Part shown: in pieces, positions 56,208 through 64,000 of the stretch
How positions within the stretch are numbered: the first letter of the stretch is position 1
How the letters are laid out: each line of letters starts with the position of its first letter
NCBI GenBank assembly: GCA_937949545.1
Contig: CALEDR010000007.1
Coordinates: 62,001 to 126,000 of the forward strand
Length of the DNA: 64,000 bases
Reading direction: 5' to 3'
From: an uncultured Phycisphaerae bacterium
GTDB taxonomy: Bacteria; Planctomycetota; Phycisphaerae; Sedimentisphaerales; Anaerohalosphaeraceae
Notes under the pieces: generated by a model
Seen by the model: the letters and a program-made list of their open reading frames with translations, nothing else
What the model was told of the DNA's origin: nothing
Database searches by the model: none
Program-made: the position numbers and the translations under genes

Positions 56208-57617
56208 TTAACGGCTGTAGAGAACAGCCAGGGTTTCCACTTGCTTTTGGTCTTTAAATACGGTTGCCACAGCAGCACAGCGGGCGTTTCCGCAGCGGCT
56301 GATAATCCGAATTTGAAAAAAAACGCTTTGGGTTGTCAAATACGGAGCCGCAGAGCGTAAATTCGAAGTTTCCTCCGGAACCAGCTCTTCCAGTTCTCGA
56401 AGGGTGCTGAACGGTTTGCTCTGGCGCTGTTCAATGACAGCCTTTGCCAGCTCCTCCGGTTTCTCTGCAGCCATCATAAATGCCGCCTCCAGAACCTGCC
56501 GGGGGGCTGTATTGATGTTGACTTCCTGGGACCCCCACAGGGCCAGGTATTTCAGGGGCGATTCATTTCGTTTTCCGGTGTCAATGCGGCTGCGGGCCAG
56601 CCCTTCCAGATCCAGCAGCGAGCTGTGGAAGAGTTTGCCGAAGTCGGCGGCGTGTGCAATGGCCGGCCGGAGGATATCGCTGCTTTGGGCGGCCAGCTGG
56701 GTCTGCGGCGGTGCAATCTGTTCCGGGGTCTGTCCGGGCAGGCGGCGGGTGGTGCGGAACGTGGTGCCGGCCGGCTGAGGGGCCTGCTGGGCCGCCTGCT
56801 GAGCGGCGGCGGCCGTGCGGACTTTTATCAGAATCGGCTGCGGGTCAATCACGAAGGTTTTCTGCTCCTGAATCCGGGCACACTGCTTGTGAAGCTCTTC
56901 GATTTCGTCCGGTTTCATCGACATCCACTCACAGAATGTCGTCAGGGCTGCTTTGGCGGCCTTATTGCCGGAAGCAGCCCACCCCAGCGGCATCTTGGCG
57001 TTTTCGTCTTCAATTTCGATGGTGACGACGGCTTCGCCGAAGTTCAGTTCTATCGGTTTGGACACCAGCGGCCAGGGCTGGCCGTACGGCCCCGGCACAA
57101 CCAGCTTGAGCGGGTCGATGGGTTCCGGCTCTTCAGAGGGCAGCTCGGAGGCGGCATTAGGGTCCGTCATTCGTCGAACAAAGGCGGCCAGAACCTCCGC
57201 CAGCGACAGTTCCGGCTGCGGCGCCGGCTCCTCCTCTTCGGTTAGGCCGGACAAGTCCATTACCTGCTGGATTTTGTCGTCCTCTGCGATATCCAGCCAG
57301 GCCTGAAGATAGGCGGCATAGTCTTCTTCCGACAGCCAGAACAGGTCGGAGAAATCCGGCAGCCCTTCGCGGGAGATGACGCGGTACTGCTGCTCGGGCA
57401 GGACCGAGAGGATGTATTTCAGGGCCGAATCACAGGCGTATCGGGCCCGCTGATAGTCAATCATGTAGTTCACGCGCCTTTGGGTCTGTTTAACGGACAG
57501 ACTCAAGGCAGCGGCCAGGGCCGTCAGGGCAACCAGAATCATCAGCACCACCGCCAGAACCAGGCCCCGCCGGCGCGGCTTTTCGATTGACCAGGATGGA
57601 TTTGGATGCGGCTTCAT
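56208..57617 (-). CDS. gspK: Minor pseudopilin GspK
   Basis: The 469-residue protein has an N-terminal hydrophobic helix without the Glu5 of other pseudopilins (RRRGLVLAVVLMILVALTAL). A large globular part follows, of the length typical of GspK, with INTAPRQVLEAAF (the NINTA motif) near residue 370. It starts at the ATGA overlapping the gspJ stop. In known systems GspK caps the pseudopilus with GspI and GspJ. Confidence 0.85.
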   Translation of the reverse strand: MKPHPNPSWSIEKPRRRGLVLAVVLMILVALTALAAALSLSVKQTQRRVNYMIDYQRARYACDSALKYILSVLPEQQYRVISREGLPDFSDLFWLSEEDYAAYLQAWLDIAEDDKIQQVMDLSGLTEEEEPAPQPELSLAEVLAAFVRRMTDPNAASELPSEEPEPIDPLKLVVPGPYGQPWPLVSKPIELNFGEAVVTIEIEDENAKMPLGWAASGNKAAKAALTTFCEWMSMKPDEIEELHKQCARIQEQKTFVIDPQPILIKVRTAAAAQQAAQQAPQPAGTTFRTTRRLPGQTPEQIAPPQTQLAAQSSDILRPAIAHAADFGKLFHSSLLDLEGLARSRIDTGKRNESPLKYLALWGSQEVNINTAPRQVLEAAFMMAAEKPEELAKAVIEQRQSKPFSTLRELEELVPEETSNLRSAAPYLTTQSVFFQIRIISRCGNARCAAVATVFKDQKQVETLAVLYSR

Positions 57618-58405
57618 TTCCGGGTATTGTTTGGTCTTGTCGGACTCTGATTCGGCTCCTGAACAGCGGATTCTTCCGGCGGCAGGAAATCATTGACATC
57701 CAGAACCTTCGGACGAAAGCGGTATGCGATCGGGCGAAGGCGGTTGACGGCGACGGTTCGCTGAAGGATTTTTTCTTCCGGGACGTACCAGCGGCCGTCA
57801 GGGCCTTCCTCCAGCGGGGCGAAGGAAACGGAAATCCGAATCCCTTTCGGCAGGTCAGGGGTCGTCCAGGCGGCGGCGGTCTGCTGCTCCTGAACGGCTT
57901 CCACCTTAAAAAAGGTCAGTCCCGACGCCGTCGGGATAAAAAGATTTCGCTCCGCCGATGTTTTGTTTTCTTCGAGGACCTTGTCCTCAACGGTCAGCCC
58001 GGTATGCATTCGATAGAGAATCAGTCCGCCTTCCGCCATGTCATAGGCGGTCTGCCAGATGACCCGCTCAAAGATGCGCGGCTGGGGGGGCTGGCCGGTG
58101 TAGAACTTCGATTCGAGGGTCAGCTGGGCCGAGGCGAACCCGTTGTCGATCTTGTTGCGGATCTGGACCGACGCATCGAAGCCGGGAGCGGCGATGCGGT
58201 CGATGTCTTCGGCAATCCGCTGAAGGACTTCCTCCGCCAGACGGCGTTCGTCCAGTCTGTCATTCAGGACAGAGGCATCGGCCCGCAGGCGCTGATAAAC
58301 CCCCAGGGCGCCGATGAGAATCATCGCCGCCAGGGCAACCACCACCAGCATCTCCACCAGCGAAAATCCGCCGGGGCGAACAGGTTGTCTGTTTAGGCAT
58401 TGCAT
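57614..58405 (-). CDS. gspJ: Minor pseudopilin GspJ
   Basis: The 263-residue protein begins with a prepilin signal RPGGFSLVEMLVVVALAA (cleavage before F). The beta-rich body (e.g. VIWQTAYDMAEGGLILYRMH) is of GspJ length. The ATG at 58405 follows the gspI stop by a few bases. Confidence 0.85.
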   Translation of the reverse strand: MQCLNRQPVRPGGFSLVEMLVVVALAAMILIGALGVYQRLRADASVLNDRLDERRLAEEVLQRIAEDIDRIAAPGFDASVQIRNKIDNGFASAQLTLESKFYTGQPPQPRIFERVIWQTAYDMAEGGLILYRMHTGLTVEDKVLEENKTSAERNLFIPTASGLTFFKVEAVQEQQTAAAWTTPDLPKGIRISVSFAPLEEGPDGRWYVPEEKILQRTVAVNRLRPIAYRFRPKVLDVNDFLPPEESAVQEPNQSPTRPNNTRK

Positions 58406-58410
58406 CGTCG

Positions 58411-59373
58411 TCAGTTGCAGCAGCATCCGGTCAATTGACAAATCAAGGATTTCAGGGACGGGTCAATTTGGCTGCAGTCGAATGGACAATCCGGTTCTTC
58501 CGCAGACGCAGAGGGCTCCTGTGTTTTTTTGTCTGCGGGTGTATCCGGTTTTTCCGGCATCGAGTCGGGTTTGCTGTCGGGCTGGGGCTTGGGCCCATCC
58601 GGTCGGGTCGGCTGCGCCGTGTCTGACAGAGGGCCGCCGCGGCTGGGCAGCAGCTCCGGATTGGCACGCAGGTAGCGGATGCACTCGTTGAGCTGGTCGA
58701 AATCCACGCCGATCTTTTGGAGAAAAGCCGACTTTTCGTTTTCGAGCATTTCGACCCAGTGGTCGTATTGTTCCCCCAGACCGCGCTCAATCAGATAGGC
58801 GGCTTTCTGCCGCCGCTGCCGCTGAACAAGATTGTCATAGCCGGCGGTATCCAGTCCGGCCTGCTGCAGGCAGACCTTGACCATCTCCTCAAGGGTCTTT
58901 TCTTCCTCACCGTGCAGTTCATCCAGGATTTTCTGTTCCAGCTCCTGCTGGGCGAGAATTTGTTTGACCTGTTCGGCGGACAGACCGGTCAGCCAGTGTT
59001 CCAGTTCAACAGCCTGTTCCCGGTCGTCGCGGTCTCGGTAAAAAGCGGTGCTGACGGCCCGAACCCACATTCGGTTGCTGATGGGTTCGTAAAAGGGCTC
59101 CACCCTTACTTCCCAGCGGATTTCCGGATAGCGCTCGCTGTAGCCGGTTTCTGTCAGGTCGATGACGGTTGATACGGTCAGCAAGGATTCGAGATTTTCC
59201 CGGGCGGCCTCGAAGGCCTTGCGGCGCTGGAGGATTTCCATGGAAGCCCCGACGGCCTGCGTCATCACCACCAGTGCAGAGGTCAAAAGACCGACCAGAA
59301 TCGCCAGGGCTGCCGCGACTTCCACAAGCGTAAATCCTTTCGGACAAACAAGTTGTTTAAAATGACATCTCAT
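58411..59373 (-). CDS. gspI: GspI-like pseudopilin with long coiled-coil and cysteine-rich extension
   Basis: The 320-residue protein has prepilin signal PKGFTLVEVAAALAILVGLL and a GspI-like body to ~125. A charged helical region (~130-240; QILAQQELEQKILDELHGEE) follows, then a Pro/Lys-rich linker. The last 26 residues carry six cysteines (CPFDC...LIC...GCCCN). Normal GspI proteins have about 120-130 residues. The order between H and J supports the call. It overlaps gspH by 17 bp. Confidence 0.75.
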   Translation of the reverse strand: MRCHFKQLVCPKGFTLVEVAAALAILVGLLTSALVVMTQAVGASMEILQRRKAFEAARENLESLLTVSTVIDLTETGYSERYPEIRWEVRVEPFYEPISNRMWVRAVSTAFYRDRDDREQAVELEHWLTGLSAEQVKQILAQQELEQKILDELHGEEEKTLEEMVKVCLQQAGLDTAGYDNLVQRQRRQKAAYLIERGLGEQYDHWVEMLENEKSAFLQKIGVDFDQLNECIRYLRANPELLPSRGGPLSDTAQPTRPDGPKPQPDSKPDSMPEKPDTPADKKTQEPSASAEEPDCPFDCSQIDPSLKSLICQLTGCCCN

Positions 59374-59908
59374 CGGGTTTCACAGGCAGCAGGATGGGCA
59401 CATCGCCTTCCGCCAGTCGGACCGGCTGGACCATCCTCGAGATAAGGATACTCCAGGGGTTGCCCTCTCCGTCGCGGACAACCACCTTGCCTCCGTACTG
59501 CCAGCCGGAACGGCCTGCGTAAAAGCGGGCCTCTGTGACGTTTTCTTTTTCGCGTGTATCTTCCAAATCATCATACAGGACATAGTCTAACTGAAACCGG
59601 TCTGTAAAATAGCCGGTATGGATAATCGCCTCGTCATCCGGTATGGATTGCAGATCCAATGTGGCAAACTGCCGAAGGACATATTTTCGCTCAACAAAAT
59701 CCAGGACTACCGCATAGCGGCGGTCGCTTTGGGCGGCGGCTTCCTGGGCCATTTGAAACAGGTTGACCAGTTCCTGGGCCTGCTGCTGGAACTGACGGTT
59801 TCCCCACAGGCTGCTGTAGCTGATGACCCCCAGCGACAGCAGAAGCGCCATCAGTCCGACCACAATCAGCACCTCCAGCAGAACGTACCCGCGGCGGCTA
59901 ATCCACAT
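59357..59908 (-). CDS. gspH: Minor pseudopilin GspH
   Basis: The 183-residue protein has MWISRRGYVLLEVLIVVGLM, where the cleavage-site +1 residue is Tyr rather than Phe. The rest fits GspH in length and in its beta-rich core (YVLYDDLEDTREKENVTEAR). It overlaps the end of gspG by 11 bp. Upstream in-frame ATGs are less likely because they would precede the prepilin signal. Confidence 0.75.
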   Translation of the reverse strand: MWISRRGYVLLEVLIVVGLMALLLSLGVISYSSLWGNRQFQQQAQELVNLFQMAQEAAAQSDRRYAVVLDFVERKYVLRQFATLDLQSIPDDEAIIHTGYFTDRFQLDYVLYDDLEDTREKENVTEARFYAGRSGWQYGGKVVVRDGEGNPWSILISRMVQPVRLAEGDVPILLPVKPDEMSF

Positions 59909-60329
59909 CGGTACTGTACAGGTCCGCATCATATTCTTCGCCGCCTTCTTTGCCGTCGGCTCCGTAGCTGATGATGACAAAGGGCTTGCCGCTTTCCGGA
60001 TTGAGGATGTACACCAGGTCATTTTTCCAGGCGTCTTTGGGGACATCCGTGGTTTCCAGATACCCGGTCCAGCCGGTGACGTCCGACGGCGGCTCAATCA
60101 GAGCCCGCAGGCCTTCTTCTTCCGTGGGATAGCGGCCGGTGTCCAGTTTGAACATGTTGACGGCCTGATGCAGCTGCTTGAGCGTGGCCTTGGTGGTTGT
60201 CACGCGGGCTTTGTCGGTCATTCCGATAAAGTTCTTGGCGGCAATACCCATCAGCAGGGCCAGAATCAGCACCACCGCCATGATTTCCACCAGGGTAAAT
60301 CCTTTGGTTCGTCTGTTTGTGTGTTTCAT
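59898..60329 (-). CDS. gspG: Major pseudopilin GspG
   Basis: The 143-residue protein has signal KGFTLVEIMAVVLILALLMG. It carries the GspG-specific RYPTEEEGLRALI, the calcium-site region, and the C-terminal IISYGADGKEGGEEYDAD. In known systems it builds the pseudopilus shaft. Ribosome-binding site GGAGG is present. It is 17 bp downstream of gspF. Confidence 0.96.
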   Translation of the reverse strand: MKHTNRRTKGFTLVEIMAVVLILALLMGIAAKNFIGMTDKARVTTTKATLKQLHQAVNMFKLDTGRYPTEEEGLRALIEPPSDVTGWTGYLETTDVPKDAWKNDLVYILNPESGKPFVIISYGADGKEGGEEYDADLYSTDVD

Positions 60330-60346
60330 AGCTGCCTCCGTTGGAC

Positions 60347-61558
60347 TTAAAACTGTGTAACGGAAAATTTGATAATCGGAACCATAGTCGCATAGGCAAT
60401 TAGTCCGATCAGTCCGGCCATCAGAATGATAATCAGGGGCTCGACGAATTTGCTGAGCCGCTCAATCACCAGGTCGGATTCGGCCTCCAGATTCTGGCTG
60501 ATCATCCGAAGCATCTGTTCGAGCTCGCCGCTTTTTTCGCCGACGGTAATCATATGAGCAATCGACGGGCTGATGACGCCGCTGTCCCGCAGCGGGGTCG
60601 CGATGTCGGAGCCGGACAGGATCCGCTCGCGGGCCTGGCGGACGGCCTCGGCCATAACGGCGTTGCCCGTCACCTGGGCGACGACCCGCAGCGATTCGGC
60701 CATTGACATCCCGGAGCTCAGCAGTGTGGCCAGCGTGGAGGCGAAGCGGGAGACAATCCGCTGTTTGAGCAAGGGGCCGAAGCCCGGCAGGGCCAGCAGG
60801 ATGCGGTCACGCAGCGCCGCCCCCCGCTCTGTCCGCACAGCCCGCTTATACAGCCAGCCCAGCCCGAACAAAATCCCCAATATCACAAAGGCCCAGGCGC
60901 TGGTCAGCAGGTCGGAGGTTTTCATCAGGGCCCGCGTTGTCAGCGGCAGCGTCTGGCCGACTTTGATCAGCTCGTTGGTAATCAGCGGCAGGAAGAAAAT
61001 CATAATCACCAGCACCACCACCACGCACAGGGTCAGCAGAATGGCCGGATACATCATCGCCGTGGTCATCTTTTCTTCCAGCTGCCGCTGTTTTTCGAGC
61101 ATGTTGGACATGGTGGTTAAGCTGTCTTCGAGCGTGCCGGTGACCTCGCCGACCCGCATCATGCTCACATAAATCAGGTCAAAGTACGCCTCGTATTCGC
61201 TCAGTGCCTCGGCAAAGGACTCCCCCGTCACCACGCGGTCACGCACGTCCGTGATGGCGTTCTTTAATTGCGGATCCGGAATCTGCTGAATCAGCACGGA
61301 CAGCGCATCGGTCAGTTTGATGCCCGCCCGCAGCATCGTCGCCAGTTCTTTCGTAAACGCCGCCACGGTCTTTTTCTTATTGCCGAAAACGGAGTGAAAC
61401 GACCGTCCGGCTGTTTCGGCCGTAATCTGCGAAACCTCCGTCGGGTGCAGGCCCTTGCTGCGCAGCATCTTGCGGGCGGCAAAGGCGCTCTCAGCGGAAA
61501 TCACGCCTTTTTCCGTCTTCTGACTGCTCCCGATTGCTGTGTAACTGAATCTCGGCAC
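60347..61558 (-). CDS. gspF: Type II secretion inner-membrane platform protein GspF
   Basis: The 403-residue protein has three membrane segments and two GspF/PilC repeats (e.g. FTKELATMLRAGIKLTDALS, FASTLATLLSSGMSMAESLR). In known systems it anchors the GspE ATPase. It starts with GTG at 61558, preceded by AGGAC. Length is typical. Confidence 0.96.
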   Translation of the reverse strand: MPRFSYTAIGSSQKTEKGVISAESAFAARKMLRSKGLHPTEVSQITAETAGRSFHSVFGNKKKTVAAFTKELATMLRAGIKLTDALSVLIQQIPDPQLKNAITDVRDRVVTGESFAEALSEYEAYFDLIYVSMMRVGEVTGTLEDSLTTMSNMLEKQRQLEEKMTTAMMYPAILLTLCVVVVLVIMIFFLPLITNELIKVGQTLPLTTRALMKTSDLLTSAWAFVILGILFGLGWLYKRAVRTERGAALRDRILLALPGFGPLLKQRIVSRFASTLATLLSSGMSMAESLRVVAQVTGNAVMAEAVRQARERILSGSDIATPLRDSGVISPSIAHMITVGEKSGELEQMLRMISQNLEAESDLVIERLSKFVEPLIIILMAGLIGLIAYATMVPIIKFSVTQF

Positions 61559-61582
61559 TGGACTGTCCTGATATTCTTATGG

Positions 61583-61641
61583 AACCACGCATTTCACGGA
61601 TTTTTTAAATTGCAACCGTGAAATCTGTGTAATCCGTGGTT
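61583..61641. repeat. Inverted repeat in the gspE-gspF gap
   Basis: AACCACG (61583-61589) with CGTGGTT (61635-61641), and inside it ATTTCACGG (61591-61599) with CCGTGAAAT (61616-61624), form nested stems. The wording (CCACGGATTACACAGATTTC on the minus strand) is related to the repeats near 2.7-3.0 kb. It lies between two operon genes, where it could dampen or stabilise the transcript. Confidence 0.55.
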
Positions 61642-61651
61642 TTTTATTTTC

Positions 61652-63355
<1,704 letters not shown>

Positions 63356-63532
63356 GTTTTTATTTCATTTCTTCTTGCAGCCGGTGATTTTTCTTCCTGC
63401 CTTCGTTATTCCGGCTGCATGGACTGTGTGCACATCCGGCTGTCCTTCCCGCGACCTGTCCTCCGAAGCTTCAGCGAAGAAGGAAGGCGGGAATCCGTTC
63501 TTGTTCTCCGGACCCGGTCTTTCCCTGCCGGT

Positions 63533-64000
63533 TTAATACAAATGTTCTTCCTCGCTGGTTGTCACTTCGTCCTCTTCAAGCACCTGGTCCGGTCTCATCG
63601 GCTTGGGTTTGATGCCCGGCCAGTCTTCCGTTCGCTGGAAGCGCCGTTCTTCTTCTTCAAACGCCCGCCGGTTCCGTCCGGAAAGCCGGCGCATATCGTC
63701 CATCCCGCCGCGGTCGCCGGGACGAATGATATTGGCTTTCACAAAGATATACAGTTTGCCTTCTTTGTCGGTATTGTCGACGCCTCGGAACAGACCGCCG
63801 ACCAGCGGCAGATCGCCGATCAGCGGCACTTTGCTGTGTGTTTTGGACTGGTTGATGGTTTCCAGTCCGCCCAGGATAATTGTGGAGCCGTCCGGCACCG
63901 TCGAAACCGTTGTGATGTCCGTAGAAAGGCGGTCCGGAGGAACCGGCACTTTCCCGCTGGGAAGCTGAACATCCTGACGCGTCGTAAAGTCGGTGCGGTT
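63533..64000 (-). CDS. gspD: Type II secretion outer-membrane secretin GspD, C-terminal part (runs off window)
   Basis: About 155 codons are visible and the frame is open through position 64000. PVPPDRLSTDITTVSTVPDG and IILGGLETINQSKTHSKVPL, then IGDLPLVGGLFRG, are the secretin beta-barrel end. The family pattern is VPxLGDIPxLGxLF. KLYIFVKANIIRP closes it, and a charged ~65-residue tail follows. It is the upstream-most gsp gene seen here and is separated from gspE by 177 bp. Confidence 0.92.
   Translation of the reverse strand, partial: NRTDFTTRQDVQLPSGKVPVPPDRLSTDITTVSTVPDGSTIILGGLETINQSKTHSKVPLIGDLPLVGGLFRGVDNTDKEGKLYIFVKANIIRPGDRGGMDDMRRLSGRNRRAFEEEERRFQRTEDWPGIKPKPMRPDQVLEEDEVTTSEEEHLY

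Overview
This 64 kb window looks like a chromosomal segment of a Planctomycetota bacterium, most likely class Phycisphaerae. This is an inference from gene content. It has an H-X9-DG type pseudopilin with the N-terminal FTLIELLVVIAII signature. It has secreted proteins with EF-hand/dockerin-like repeats joined by 'DPN' linkers, a Tat-exported Gfo/Idh/MocA oxidoreductase, a membrane glycosyltransferase fused to TPRs, and a Gsp operon with a PilM/PilN-like GspL. No 16S rRNA gene is present to confirm it.

Layout. 1-2380: start of recG, pcm, a lipoprotein and a pseudopilin. 2381-10048: an accessory block on the minus strand. It holds a 1078-residue exported protein, a 470-residue membrane protein, a 465-residue paralogue of the big protein's C-terminus, and a lipoprotein. 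Next to these lies a repeat-rich stretch carrying a 141-bp stray copy of the dockerin segment. 10045-16149: an S9 peptidase, a decayed HepT/MntA toxin-antitoxin pair, and ileS. 16361-29584: oxidoreductase, ogt, pheA, tpiA-secG, yicC-gmk-rpoZ-coaC, a DsbD-like reductase, an asparagine-synthetase-like enzyme, nth, an SGNH hydrolase and an unknown small protein. 29770-35618: alcohol dehydrogenase and the translation/secretion cluster ffh-orf-rpsP-trmD-rplS-yraN. 35749-43127: der, a TMTC-like protein, cstA, and the cdaA-ybbR c-di-AMP operon. 43265-49539: an ABC-F protein, then a putative origin region followed by dnaN-dciA-gyrB. 49655-54249: TPR lipoprotein, msrB, tRNA-Pro(GGG), a LuxR-type regulator and a hybrid histidine kinase. 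54253-64000: a type II secretion operon read leftward, gspD(partial)-E-F-G-H-I-J-K-L-M.

How the parts work together. The Gsp operon could export the signal-peptide proteins of the accessory block, although nothing in the sequence links them directly. The dnaN-dciA-gyrB run joins sliding clamp, helicase-loader and gyrase genes with overlapping stop/start codons. The ffh-to-yraN cluster has the widely conserved order.

Most interesting items. (1) The 1078- and 465-residue proteins share a C-terminal domain with a GH...GC pattern resembling clan CD (caspase/gingipain/CHAT-like) cysteine peptidases. (2) The dockerin fragment is bracketed by a perfect 12-bp inverted repeat. (3) Both halves of the HepT/MntA module have lost essential parts. 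(4) The diadenylate cyclase has DMA where the family has DGA. (5) The hybrid kinase carries a receiver and an HPt-like tail that both lack phosphorylatable residues. (6) GspI is unusually long with a cysteine-rich end.
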